The notes: generated by a model not told the origin, from the sequence alone. A stretch of DNA of 9,388 nt from Novosphingopyxis sp038234155 (GCA_038234155.1 JBBSUT010000097.1:1-9388); one strand, 5' to 3'; counted from the first letter of the stretch, positions 1 through 6,575 are shown. Numbers and translations are program-made.

Positions 1-474
1 GCCCACCAGAATCGCCAGCAGCTGCGTCTCGGACAGCCGCGCGAAACCGAATTGTTTCAGGCGCGGCTCGCGCTTGGGCACCTGCACGATGCCCGCGCAG
101 CTCGACAGGCCGGACAGCATGGCGGTGGCCGACGCCAGCGCATGTTCGATCGGCCCCTTGCCGCTCAGCTGCGATTCGATCGCCTGCCGCTCCTCATCCG
201 AAGGCTCGGCCACCTGCATCATCCCGTCGACGAACAGCCGCAGCCCCAGATCGGTCGGCAGCCGCCCCGCGCTGGTGTGCGGCGCGGCGAGCAGGCCGAG
301 CTCCTCGAGATCCTGCATCACGTTGCGGATGGTGGCCGGCGACAGACCCAGCGCGCTGGCCCGGCTGATCGTGCGCGACCCGACCGGCTGGCCGCTTTCG
401 AGATAAGCCTCGACGACGCTGCGAAAAATATCGCGCGTCCGGTCGGTCAGTTCGGTGATGGGAGGGTTGGTCAT
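1..474 (-). CDS. hrcA: Heat-inducible transcription repressor HrcA (3' end beyond window)
   Basis: HrcA represses chaperone operons (groESL, in many species grpE/dnaK) by binding the CIRCE operator, and GroEL helps keep it active. The reverse strand from the ATG at 474-472 reads 158 codons without a stop to base 1, so the gene is cut by the window edge; the family is about 340-350 residues. The N-terminal winged-helix domain is clear: the recognition-helix segment SPATIRNVMQDLEELGLL (residues 45-62) is followed by the HTSAGRLPTDLGLRLFVDG segment (66-84), which is diagnostic of HrcA. The usual aromatic in the G-Y-R position of this motif is Leu here (residue 78). The GAF-like dimerisation domain begins around residue 110. 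No strong Shine-Dalgarno precedes the ATG; TAGG lies about 10 bases upstream. It is divergent from rph, a common alphaproteobacterial arrangement, and grpE would often lie next on the hrcA side. Identity is very secure; the start is fairly secure. Confidence 0.95.
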   Translation of the reverse strand, partial: MTNPPITELTDRTRDIFRSVVEAYLESGQPVGSRTISRASALGLSPATIRNVMQDLEELGLLAAPHTSAGRLPTDLGLRLFVDGMMQVAEPSDEERQAIESQLSGKGPIEHALASATAMLSGLSSCAGIVQVPKREPRLKQFGFARLSETQLLAILVG

Positions 475-603
475 AAGCCGCAACCTACAGACAACTGGCA
501 TCGAATCCAAATGCGCAAGGCCCCGAAACCATCCTGACGCGATATGCTAGCCACTGCGCGTCCCCCGCTCTAAAGCGCCGCCAGATCATCACAGGAGATT
601 CTC
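475..603. promoter_or_regulatory. Divergent hrcA/rph intergenic region
   Basis: This 129-base gap must carry the promoters of both divergent genes. I looked for the CIRCE operator (TTAGCACTC, nine bases, GAGTGCTAA) and did not find it, so there is no visible sign that hrcA controls itself here. A TATGCT at 543-548 could be a -10 element for rph, but no convincing -35 lies at the right distance. On the other strand only weak hexamers precede hrcA. The promoter assignment is inference from gene layout. Confidence 0.4.
593..598 (+). promoter_or_regulatory. Ribosome binding site of rph
   Basis: AGGAGA ends 5 bases before the ATG at 604. It is one of the few strong Shine-Dalgarno sequences in the window and fixes the rph start. 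Confidence 0.8.
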
Positions 604-1335
604 ATGCGCCCCTCTTCCCGCGCCGCCGATGAAATGCGCGCACTCACTTTCGAAACCGGTTTCACCAAGCACGCCGAAGGGTCCTGCCTCGTCAGCTTCG
701 GCGACACGCGCGTGCTGTGCACGGCCAGCGTCGAAGACCGCCTTCCGCCATGGATGCGCGGCAAGGGCGAAGGCTGGGTGACGGCCGAATATTCCATGTT
801 GCCGCGCGCCACCCATACGCGCGGAATGCGCGAGGCAGCGAAGGGCAAACAATCCGGTCGAACACAGGAGATTCAGCGGCTTATCGGGCGTAGTTTACGC
901 TCTGTCGTGGATATGAAGAAGCTTGGCGAGCATCAGATCACGCTCGATTGCGACGTGCTCCAGGCCGACGGCGGCACCCGCACCGCCGCGATCAGCGGTG
1001 CCTGGGTGGCGATGCGGCTGGCGGTCGACGGCCTGCTCAAGCGCGGCATGATCGCAGCCGACCCGATCACGGCCAGGATCGCCGCAGTCAGCTGCGGTAT
1101 CTACAAGGGCACGCCGGTGCTCGACCTCGACTATGACGAGGATTCGAACGCCGATGCCGACGCCAATTTCGTGCTGATCGAGGGCGGCCGCATCGCCGAA
1201 GTGCAGGCCACCGCCGAGGGCGCGACCTATGATGAGGAAGGGTTGTTGCGGCTGCTGCGCCTCGCCCAGATCGGTTGCGCCGATATCTTCAAGGCGCAGG
1301 AAGTCGCGGTAAAGGGTCAGGCTGCAAAGAGCTGA
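604..1335 (+). CDS. rph: Ribonuclease PH
   Basis: RNase PH is a phosphorolytic 3'-to-5' exoribonuclease that trims the 3' ends of tRNA precursors and other structured RNAs, releasing nucleoside diphosphates; it works as a hexameric ring. The product is 243 residues against about 238 for the family, so it is full length. The signature CDVLQADGGTRTAAISGAW (residues 116-134) is present. R86 (in SGRTQEIQRLIGRSLR) and R126 (in GGTRTAA) sit where the phosphate-binding arginines of E. coli RNase PH lie, and the acidic metal-site motif DLDYDEDSNADADANF covers 174-189. The start is set by AGGAGA five bases upstream. The stop is 5 bases before the rdgB ATG, so the two are very probably cotranscribed and translationally coupled. 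Nothing suggests the truncated C-terminus known from the E. coli K-12 rph-1 allele. Confidence 0.98.
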   Translation: MRPSSRAADEMRALTFETGFTKHAEGSCLVSFGDTRVLCTASVEDRLPPWMRGKGEGWVTAEYSMLPRATHTRGMREAAKGKQSGRTQEIQRLIGRSLRSVVDMKKLGEHQITLDCDVLQADGGTRTAAISGAWVAMRLAVDGLLKRGMIAADPITARIAAVSCGIYKGTPVLDLDYDEDSNADADANFVLIEGGRIAEVQATAEGATYDEEGLLRLLRLAQIGCADIFKAQEVAVKGQAAKS

Positions 1336-1340
1336 CCCCG

Positions 1341-1967
1341 ATGGCGCACCGCAATCTTGCCCCGGGCGAGCTGATCATTGCCACGCATAATGATGGCAAG
1401 CTGCGCGAAATCACCGCGTTGCTGGGCCCTTATGGCATGACGCCAGTTTCGGCGGGCCGTTTGGGCCTGCCGGAACCGGAGGAGACCGGCACGACATTTG
1501 CGCAGAACGCGCTCATCAAGGCGCGCGCGGCGGCCGCGGCGACGGGCCAGGTCGCGCTGGCCGACGACAGCGGACTGTGCGTGGCGGCGCTCGGCGGCGC
1601 GCCCGGCGTCTATACCGCCGACTGGGCGGAGAAGGCCGCGTTCGAGGGCGGACCGGGGCGCGACTGGTATATGGCGATGGGCAAGGTGGAGGGAAAACTG
1701 GCTGAACAGGGCGCCAATGTCGACCGTTCGGCGCGCTTTTTCAGCACGCTGGCGCTGGTCTGGCCCGATGGCCACCACGCGCTGTTCGAGGGATCGGTGG
1801 CAGGCGCGCTCATCTGGCCGCCGCGGGGGTGCCGGGGGTTTGGCTATGATCCGGTGTTTGTGATCCAAGGCGAAATGCGCAGCTTCGGCGAGATGGACCC
1901 TGCGGAAAAGCAGGAGATCGACCACCGGGCGGACGCCTTTGCCAAAATGGTGGCGGCGGTTTTCTAG
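1341..1967 (+). CDS. rdgB: Non-canonical purine NTP pyrophosphatase (dITP/XTP), RdgB/HAM1 family
   Basis: RdgB hydrolyses dITP, ITP and XTP to monophosphates plus pyrophosphate, keeping deaminated purines out of DNA and RNA. I chose the ATG at 1341, which gives 208 residues, close to the family's about 200. An in-frame ATG at 1275 lies inside rph and would add 22 residues unlike the family. Visible motifs from the 1341 start are the substrate-binding THNDGK (15-20), ADDSGL (74-79) with the likely general-base aspartate at about D76, GFGYDPVF (167-174) and the C-terminal DHR near 194-196. The Shine-Dalgarno is weak, consistent with coupling to rph 5 bases upstream. The 47 bases after the stop, facing the oppositely oriented lipoprotein gene, hold a short GCCCGGGC palindrome (1983-1990) but no classical hairpin plus T-run terminator. 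Confidence 0.97.
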   Translation: MAHRNLAPGELIIATHNDGKLREITALLGPYGMTPVSAGRLGLPEPEETGTTFAQNALIKARAAAAATGQVALADDSGLCVAALGGAPGVYTADWAEKAAFEGGPGRDWYMAMGKVEGKLAEQGANVDRSARFFSTLALVWPDGHHALFEGSVAGALIWPPRGCRGFGYDPVFVIQGEMRSFGEMDPAEKQEIDHRADAFAKMVAAVF

Positions 1968-2014
1968 CTAGCCAGCACTTCAGCCCGGGCCGGCGCAGGG
2001 ACAGGGCCTCCCCC

Positions 2015-2581
2015 TCAGCCGATCTCCGGATTGCGCCCGTAGACATTGCCCGCCGGCGCATAGCGGCACACCAGCAGCTCGTTCGCCCGGTTTGCCGCGA
2101 TGGCGCAGCCAACACGGGCGGTGCTGCGCCAGATGATCTGGGTGTAGTGGCCCACCGCACGGCCGCTCCGGCTGTTGCCGGGTACCGGCCCGCGCACATA
2201 ATCGGCGCGCTCGGCGATCCAGCCGTCGACCATCTCCTCATAGCGGAAGGCACCGCGCGTGCCGATCCACAGATTCTCGCCCTGCGGGACGCCGGTCTGC
2301 CGGGCATGTTCGAACTTTCCGTTGGCCGCCAGTGCGCGCGCGTAGGCGAGCGCGGAAGCCTCCAGCCGGTCGTCCCAGATCAGCGGCGGCGCGCTTACGG
2401 CGGCGCGCGCGGCGTTCTGCCGATCGAGCATCACGCCGCGCAGCCGCGCTTCCGCGCGCGGCGGCGGCGGCCCGTCCGGCCGGATATCGATGATGACCGG
2501 CGGCGTCTCGTTGTGCGCCACCACCGCAGGCGGCGAGCAGGCGGTGATCAGCGGCAGGGCGAACAGCAGGAGGCGTTTCAT
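2015..2581 (-). CDS. CAP/SCP-domain (PR-1 superfamily) lipoprotein
   Basis: This is a 188-residue exported protein. The first 15 residues form a lipoprotein signal: a charged start MKR, a hydrophobic LLLFALPL stretch and the lipobox ITAC with C15 as the lipidation site. Ser follows the Cys, so outer-membrane sorting is likely. A Pro-rich linker (about 16-45) leads to one CAP domain (about 47-185). The CAP tetrad can be read as H92 (FEH), E102 (GENLW), E115 or E116 (YEEMVDGW) and H145 (HYTQIIW); VGC at 157-159 and C172 could form a disulfide. Bacterial CAP proteins are common in alphaproteobacteria, but their activities are mostly unknown, so the substrate or ligand cannot be stated. The frame stays open upstream into the antisense of hemW; the signal peptide decides the ATG at 2581-2579. 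No strong Shine-Dalgarno is seen. The gene faces rdgB convergently and hemW divergently. Confidence 0.9.
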   Translation of the reverse strand: MKRLLLFALPLITACSPPAVVAHNETPPVIIDIRPDGPPPPRAEARLRGVMLDRQNAARAAVSAPPLIWDDRLEASALAYARALAANGKFEHARQTGVPQGENLWIGTRGAFRYEEMVDGWIAERADYVRGPVPGNSRSGRAVGHYTQIIWRSTARVGCAIAANRANELLVCRYAPAGNVYGRNPEIG

Positions 2582-2640
2582 GGCGCGAACATGGCCCCGA
2601 TTGAATGAACGATGCAAGAACGACGCCTCTGGCGCTCCGG

Positions 2641-2715
2641 CCATGCTGAGCCTTTCCATGCTGAGCCTGGTGATCCCGGACCGGCAGCAGGACAGGGCTT
2701 CGACAAACCCGGCGC
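2641..2715. repeat. Duplicated 13-mer and degraded dispersed-repeat-like sequence
   Basis: CCATGCTGAGCCT occurs twice, at 2641-2653 and 2656-2668, separated by TT. Further right, ACAGGGCTTCGACAAACCC (about 2692-2710) carries a TTCGACA core. CTGAGC...TTCGACA pieces of this kind resemble the short intergenic repeats (CTTCGACAAGCTCAG-type) I recall from sphingomonad and other proteobacterial genomes, here apparently rearranged and decayed. The direct repeat is seen directly; membership of a dispersed repeat family is inference. Confidence 0.5.
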
Positions 2716-2723
2716 GAACCGAT

Positions 2724-2729
2724 AAGGAG
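2724..2729 (+). promoter_or_regulatory. Ribosome binding site of hemW, deciding a GTG start
   Basis: AAGGAG lies 5 bases before the GTG at 2735-2737. An ATG at 2733-2735 overlaps that GTG by one base but is followed at once by TGA, so it can encode nothing. The Shine-Dalgarno therefore supports the GTG as the hemW start. Confidence 0.75.
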
Positions 2730-2734
2730 ATCAT

Positions 2735-3964
2735 GTGACCGCGCCCGCTCCTCTCGCTCTCTACATCCACTGGCCGTTCTGCGTCAGCAAATGCCCCTAT
2801 TGCGATTTCAACAGCCACGTCCGCGCCGCGATCGACGAGGCGGCGATGGGCGATGCGTTGTTTGCGGACATGGCGCACGAGGCCGCGCTGCTGCCCAGCC
2901 GAACGCTCGGATCGATCTTTTTCGGCGGCGGCACCCCATCGCTGATGCCGCCCGCGCTCGTGGCGCGGTTGATCGAAGCGGCGACCGCGCACTGGCCGCC
3001 CGCGCCCGACATCGAGATCACGCTGGAGGCCAATCCCAGCTCGGTCGAGGCGGCGCGCTTCGCCGATCTGGCGATGGCGGGCGTGAACCGCGTCTCGCTC
3101 GGCCTGCAATCGCTCGACGACGCGGCGCTGCGCTTTCTGGGCCGCGCGCATGATGTCGCCGAAGGTCTGAAAGCCCTGGAAACCGCGCAGCAGCATTTCG
3201 GGCGGGTGAGCTTCGATCTGATCCATGCCCTGCCCGGCCAGACGCTGGACGACTGGGCGGCCGAACTGGACCGGGCGATCGGTTTGGGCACCGGCCATCT
3301 GTCGCTCTATCAGCTGACGATCGAGCCGGGCACGCGCTTTGCCAGCGACGTGCGGCGCGGCACGTTCGCGCCGATGGACGACGATCTAGCCGCCGAGTTT
3401 TTCGCGCTTACCCAGACCCGCACCGAAGCCGCCCGGCTGCCCGCCTATGAAACCAGCAATCATGCCCGCCCCGGACAGGAGAGCCGCCACAATCTGACCT
3501 ATTGGCGCTATGCGGATTATGCCGGTGTTGGCCCCGGCGCGCACGGGCGCAGGCTGGGCATGGCGACCGAGCGGCACCGCAAGCCGGAAAATTTTCTGTC
3601 CGCGGTGGCGCGCAACGCCCACGGCCTGCGCGCCGAAACGCAGCTGACCCCCGGCGAACAGGCGGTCGAAGCGCTGCTGATGGGTCTGCGTCTGCGCGAG
3701 GGAGTGCGTCTGGACGTCATGGCGTCACGTTTCGGGGTGCCGGAGGAACGGCTGGTCGACATCGCGGCAGTCGCGCGGTTGGCAGGCCATGGGCTGGTAA
3801 CAAGAGACGGCCCGCATCTGGCGCTGACCGATGCCGGGCGGCCGCTGCTCGATGCGATTCTGGCAGAGGTGGTGGCGGTGGAGCCGATTGCGCCGCCGGA
3901 GCCCCCGGATCCTGTGGCGAGTTTGGTGGTGTGTCCGGTGGCGGTGGCGGCAGCCCTGCGGTAG
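2735..3964 (+). CDS. hemW: Radical SAM heme chaperone HemW (formerly 'HemN-like coproporphyrinogen oxidase')
   Basis: HemW binds heme and a 4Fe-4S cluster and is thought to deliver heme to membrane enzymes; it is often misannotated as oxygen-independent coproporphyrinogen III oxidase. The cluster motif is C16-VSK-C20-PY-C23 followed by Asp-Phe. The extra CxC cysteine of true HemN is missing, which supports HemW. GGGTPSLM (64-71) is the glycine-rich SAM-binding loop, LEANPSS (98-103) follows, and HNLTYWRYADYAGVGPGAH (252-270) is typical of the family. The HemN C-terminal domain covers roughly 300-378. At 409 residues it is longer than the usual 375-390: after LTDAGRPLLDAILAE (364-378) comes a Pro/Ala/Val-rich tail of about 30 residues with no resemblance to the family end. 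The start is GTG. xerC begins 9 bases after the stop, so the two are probably cotranscribed. Confidence 0.95.
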   Translation: MTAPAPLALYIHWPFCVSKCPYCDFNSHVRAAIDEAAMGDALFADMAHEAALLPSRTLGSIFFGGGTPSLMPPALVARLIEAATAHWPPAPDIEITLEANPSSVEAARFADLAMAGVNRVSLGLQSLDDAALRFLGRAHDVAEGLKALETAQQHFGRVSFDLIHALPGQTLDDWAAELDRAIGLGTGHLSLYQLTIEPGTRFASDVRRGTFAPMDDDLAAEFFALTQTRTEAARLPAYETSNHARPGQESRHNLTYWRYADYAGVGPGAHGRRLGMATERHRKPENFLSAVARNAHGLRAETQLTPGEQAVEALLMGLRLREGVRLDVMASRFGVPEERLVDIAAVARLAGHGLVTRDGPHLALTDAGRPLLDAILAEVVAVEPIAPPEPPDPVASLVVCPVAVAAALR

Positions 3965-3973
3965 ACCGGCGCC

Positions 3974-4864
3974 ATGGTTCATCCGCTCATCCGTGATTTC
4001 GCTGTGTTCCTATCCGACGATCGCCGCCGATCGCCGCATACCGTGCGCGCCTATGTTGCGACGGCCGAGCGATTGTTCGCTTTTCTCCATGGCGACGGCA
4101 CGGTGATCAACAAGGCGGCATTGTCAGACCTTTCTCAACAGCAGCTGCGATCATTTCTCGCAGAAAGACGCAGCGATGGAATAGGCAATCGGTCTGCCGC
4201 CCGCGAGCTTTCAGCGGTGCGCGCTCTCCTGAAATTCACCGGCGGCGGCGGGGCCGTCCTGCCGCGTATCCGCGCCCCGCGCGCACCGCGCACCGTTCCA
4301 CGCCCGGCCGCGCCTGATGACATCATGGCGCTGGGCGAGGATATGGCGGAGGCGGCGCGCGAACCCTGGATCGCCGCGCGCGACTGGGCGGTGCTGCTGC
4401 TGCTCTACGGCTGCGGCCTGCGTATATCCGAAGCGCTCTCGCTCACCGGCGCAGACCTGCCGCTTGACGAAACCCTGCGGGTCATCGGCAAACGCGGCAA
4501 GACCCGGATCGTCCCGGTGCTGCCTGCCGTGCGCGAGGCGGTGGAGCACTATTGCGCGCTTTCTCCCTACGCTGCCGGGCGGGACGAGGCGCTGTTCCGG
4601 GCCGCCCGCGGAGGCCCGATGAAGCCGGGCGCGATGCGCAGCGCCGTCATGGCCGCGCGGCGACGACTGGGTTTGTCCGAACGGCTGACCCCGCACGCGC
4701 TGCGCCACAGTTTTGCAACGCACCTGCTGGCCGGCGGCGCGGATTTGCGATCGCTGCAGGAACTGCTCGGTCACGCCAGCCTCAGTTCCACGCAAATCTA
4801 CACCGCGGTCGATGCGGCCCATCTGCTCGACGTCTACCGCAATGCGCATCCCCGAGCATCCTAG
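3974..4864 (+). CDS. xerC: Tyrosine recombinase, XerC type
   Basis: XerC with XerD resolves chromosome dimers at the dif site near the replication terminus. The 296-residue product has the two-domain layout: an N-terminal SAM-like core-binding domain (about 1-95) and a catalytic domain (about 115-290). All catalytic residues are visible: R150 (CGLRISEAL), K173 (IGKRGKTR), H241 and R244 (HALRHSFATH), H267 (GHASLSS) and the nucleophile Y276 (IYT). The ending DVYRNAHPRA resembles XerC more than XerD, and the length is that of a housekeeping Xer protein rather than a phage integrase. No clear Shine-Dalgarno precedes the ATG, which sits 9 bases after hemW, so coupling is likely. The final codons (Arg-Ala-Ser) and the TAG stop are part of the first unit of a 19-bp tandem repeat array. 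XerC versus XerD is not certain from one window. Confidence 0.92.
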   Translation: MVHPLIRDFAVFLSDDRRRSPHTVRAYVATAERLFAFLHGDGTVINKAALSDLSQQQLRSFLAERRSDGIGNRSAARELSAVRALLKFTGGGGAVLPRIRAPRAPRTVPRPAAPDDIMALGEDMAEAAREPWIAARDWAVLLLLYGCGLRISEALSLTGADLPLDETLRVIGKRGKTRIVPVLPAVREAVEHYCALSPYAAGRDEALFRAARGGPMKPGAMRSAVMAARRRLGLSERLTPHALRHSFATHLLAGGADLRSLQELLGHASLSSTQIYTAVDAAHLLDVYRNAHPRAS

Positions 4865-4970
4865 GACGGCCCGAGCATCCTAGGACGGCCCGAGCATCCT
4901 GGGACGGCCCGAGCATCCTGGGACGGCCTGAGCATCGTAGGAAAACGCGCGCATCGTAGGAGAGCCCGAG
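4853..4970. repeat. Tandem array of six 19-bp repeats spanning the xerC stop codon
   Basis: The unit is CGAGCATCCTAGGACGGCC. Units lie at 4853-4871, 4872-4890, 4891-4909, 4910-4928, 4929-4947 and 4948-4966, with a four-base CGAG start of a seventh at 4967-4970. Units 1 and 2 are identical. Units 3 and 4 are identical to each other and differ from unit 1 by one A-to-G change (TCCTAGGA to TCCTGGGA). Units 5 and 6 are more diverged (six and four changes) but keep GCATC-TAGGA with the same CCT-to-CGT change. Each of units 1 and 2 contains the 8-base palindrome TCCTAGGA. Unit 1 encodes the last three residues and stop of xerC. There are no spacers, so it is not a CRISPR. The period is not a multiple of three. 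Confidence 0.95.
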
Positions 4971-4992
4971 TTTTACAGAAAACCACCGTGCC
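4865..4992. other. Convergent xerC/dedA intergenic region
   Basis: This 128-base gap between convergent genes is mostly the 19-bp array. After it, GTTTT (4970-4974) and AAAAC (4979-4983) form a short inverted repeat with a four-base loop, AT-rich and weak. It might help end transcription from either side, but neither side is followed by a convincing T-run after a GC-rich stem. No small gene is supported here. Confidence 0.4.
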
Positions 4993-5598
4993 TTATTGCT
5001 TGGCGCGCGGTTTCCAGCGGATCACGCGGTAGGCGTAAAACAGCACGATCAGCAGGACGGTGGCGGTGGCGAGCGGGCCGACATAATCATCGATGGCCGC
5101 GAAATTGCGGCCGAGATAATAGCCCGCGCCGGCCAGGATCACGTTCCAGATCGCCGCGCCCGCAAAGGTGGCCAGCAGAAACCGCGCCGTGCCCATGCGG
5201 AAAAGTCCGGCGGGCAGCGAGACGATCGTGCGAAAGGCGGGCATGAACCGCAGGATGAAGACAATCTTGCCGCCATGGCGCGCAAACAGCCCGTTGATCC
5301 GCTGCACATCTTCCCAATCGATCGTGAGCCAACGCTCCCAGCGGCCCACGAACCGCTCCAGCCGCTGGAACCCGTACAGGCGGCCGAGCAGATACCAGAC
5401 ATAATTGCCCAGCGTAGAGCCCACCGTGCCGAACAGGATCACGGCGCCGAAATCCATCTTGCCCTGGCCCACCTGGATGCCCGCCAGCCCCATGATCACT
5501 TCGGACGGGATCGGCGGGAACACATTTTCCAGGAACATCAGGAACGCGATGCCCCAGTAACCGCCGGTGGCGATCAGATGGATAATCCAGTTGCTCAC
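4993..5598 (-). CDS. DedA family integral membrane protein (VTT/SNARE-associated domain)
   Basis: DedA proteins are inner-membrane proteins needed for envelope integrity and membrane-potential-dependent transport; recent work links members to recycling of undecaprenyl phosphate or phospholipids. The 201-residue product matches the family's usual 200-220. Visible are the conserved N-terminal motif ENVFPPIPSE (24-33), a Gly-rich segment GTVGSTLGNYVWYLLGR (57-73) and RFMPAFRTIVSLPAG (117-131). R117 and R123 keep the spacing of the two arginines required in E. coli YqjA/YghB. Hydrophobic segments fall near 8-22, 50-72, 112-130, 138-162 and 174-192. The start is GTG at 5598-5596, overlapping the gshB TGA as GTGA, with no obvious Shine-Dalgarno, so it probably depends on translational coupling. 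It is the last gene of the rsmI-yraN-gshB-dedA unit. The individual substrate cannot be told from the sequence. Confidence 0.93.
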   Translation of the reverse strand: MSNWIIHLIATGGYWGIAFLMFLENVFPPIPSEVIMGLAGIQVGQGKMDFGAVILFGTVGSTLGNYVWYLLGRLYGFQRLERFVGRWERWLTIDWEDVQRINGLFARHGGKIVFILRFMPAFRTIVSLPAGLFRMGTARFLLATFAGAAIWNVILAGAGYYLGRNFAAIDDYVGPLATATVLLIVLFYAYRVIRWKPRAKQ

Positions 5599-6566
5599 CC
5601 GGGGCTGCGGTACGCCAGAGCGCGCTCGGCCAGCCGCCGCTCAATCGCATCCCAGATCATGCCCGAACTGTCGGTGCCGTTGAACGCGTCGATCGCCACG
5701 ATGCCGGTGGGCGAAGTCACGTTGATCTCGGTCAGCCATTTGCCGCCGATCACATCGATGCCGACAAAAACCAGGCCCAACCGCCGCAGTTCGGGCCCCA
5801 TGGCGTCACAAATTTCCCGCTCGATATCGGTCAGCTCGGCTGCCTCGGCATAGCCGCCCTGCGCCAGATTGGACCGGAACTCGCCCTGCCCGGGCCTGCG
5901 ATTGATCGCGCCGGCATAGACGCCGTCGATGAGCACGATCCGCTTGTCCCCCTTTGCGATGTCGGGAAGGAATGGCTGCACCATATGCGGTTCCTTCCAG
6001 GTCTGGTTGAACATCTCGATCAGCGCCGAGAGATTGTCGCCATCCTCGCCGATCCGGAACACCGCCTTGCCGCCGTTGCCGTGGAGCGGCTTGACCACGA
6101 TACTTCCGTGCCGAGCGTGGAATTTGCGTACCTCCTCCAGACTGCGGGTGATCAGCGTGGCGGGCATGAACCGGCGATAGTCGAGCACATAAACTTTCTC
6201 GGGTGCATCGCGTACTGCCTTGGGATCATTTATGACCAACGTCTCTCCGGCAATCCTCTCCAGCAGCCAGGTGCCGGTAAGATAGCCGCTGTCGAACGGC
6301 GGATCCTGCCGCATCAGCACGACATCGATGTCGCGGCCCAGATCGAGCGTGACCGGATCGCCGAGCGCAAAATGATCGCCCTCCACCCGCTGCACCGAAA
6401 CCGGGAAGGCGCGCGTGGTGAGCCGGCCGTCCAGCCAGGTCAGATCGCGCACATCGTAATAATATTGCGCAAACCCGCGGGCCTGCCCGGCGAGCAGGAT
6501 GGCGAAACTGGAATCGCCAGCGATATTGATCCCCTCGAGCGAATCCATCTGGATGGCGGCTTTCAT
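5595..6566 (-). CDS. gshB: Glutathione synthetase
   Basis: GshB is the ATP-grasp ligase that joins gamma-glutamylcysteine to glycine, the second step of glutathione synthesis in the cytoplasm. The product is 323 residues (E. coli 316). The N-terminal GSH-S domain starts with MDSLEGINIAGDSSFAILL (7-25), close to the family consensus, and continues through MRQDPPFD (85-92). The ATP-grasp domain shows VVKPLHGNGGKAVF (157-170), GDKRIVLIDG (206-215), RSNLAQGG (231-238) and the metal-binding TEINVTSPTG (279-288). The start is supported by AAAAGGA (6582-6576 on the reverse strand), 9 bases upstream. It lies 27 bases after yraN and overlaps dedA by 4 bases. Glutathione could buffer the copper handled by the cysteine-rich protein at the right end, but that link is only by function, not by operon. 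Confidence 0.97.
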   Translation of the reverse strand: MKAAIQMDSLEGINIAGDSSFAILLAGQARGFAQYYYDVRDLTWLDGRLTTRAFPVSVQRVEGDHFALGDPVTLDLGRDIDVVLMRQDPPFDSGYLTGTWLLERIAGETLVINDPKAVRDAPEKVYVLDYRRFMPATLITRSLEEVRKFHARHGSIVVKPLHGNGGKAVFRIGEDGDNLSALIEMFNQTWKEPHMVQPFLPDIAKGDKRIVLIDGVYAGAINRRPGQGEFRSNLAQGGYAEAAELTDIEREICDAMGPELRRLGLVFVGIDVIGGKWLTEINVTSPTGIVAIDAFNGTDSSGMIWDAIERRLAERALAYRSPG

Positions 6567-6575
6567 GACGGCGGG

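Larger units (their letters stand above)
2582..2734. promoter_or_regulatory. Divergent CAP-lipoprotein/hemW intergenic region
   Basis: These 153 bases separate two divergent genes and must supply a promoter for at least the lipoprotein gene, and probably for hemW, since the inverted gene breaks any rdgB-hemW operon. The middle holds a duplicated 13-mer followed by repeat-like sequence (separate entry). I could not identify a convincing -35/-10 pair in either direction. Confidence 0.4.

Noticed and set aside
52..537. Plus-strand open frame of 161 codons across the left end
   Set aside because: It is antisense to hrcA, whose protein motifs are unmistakable, and its product is Arg/His/Gln-rich with no recognisable domain, as expected of GC-rich shadow frames.
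475..603. CIRCE operator between hrcA and rph
   Set aside because: Neither TTAGCACTC nor its inverted partner is present; a loose TGCTAGCCACT at 545-555 has no matching arm nine bases away.
1275..1340. Earlier ATG for rdgB inside rph
   Set aside because: It would add 22 basic residues before a normal RdgB N-terminus and overlap rph by 61 bases; the ATG at 1341 gives the family length.
2582..3298. Upstream extension of the CAP lipoprotein frame to 427 codons
   Set aside because: The extra part is antisense to hemW and has no family resemblance, while a perfect lipoprotein signal peptide starts at the internal ATG at 2581.
3867..3960. G-quadruplex in the GGTGGCGGTGG-rich end of hemW
   Set aside because: The runs are only two G long and are explained by Val/Ala/Gly-type codons in a GC-rich gene.
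3974..4864. Phage or integrative-element integrase
   Set aside because: Length, the HPRA ending, housekeeping neighbours and the absence of attachment repeats or cargo genes point to a chromosomal XerC.
4552..4959. Plus-strand frame carrying a repeated peptide at its end
   Set aside because: It is a shadow of xerC. The peptide periodicity only reflects the 19-bp DNA repeats, and the period is not a multiple of three.
4853..4970. CRISPR array
   Set aside because: Repeats are directly adjacent without spacers, are only 19 bp, and have no cas genes nearby.
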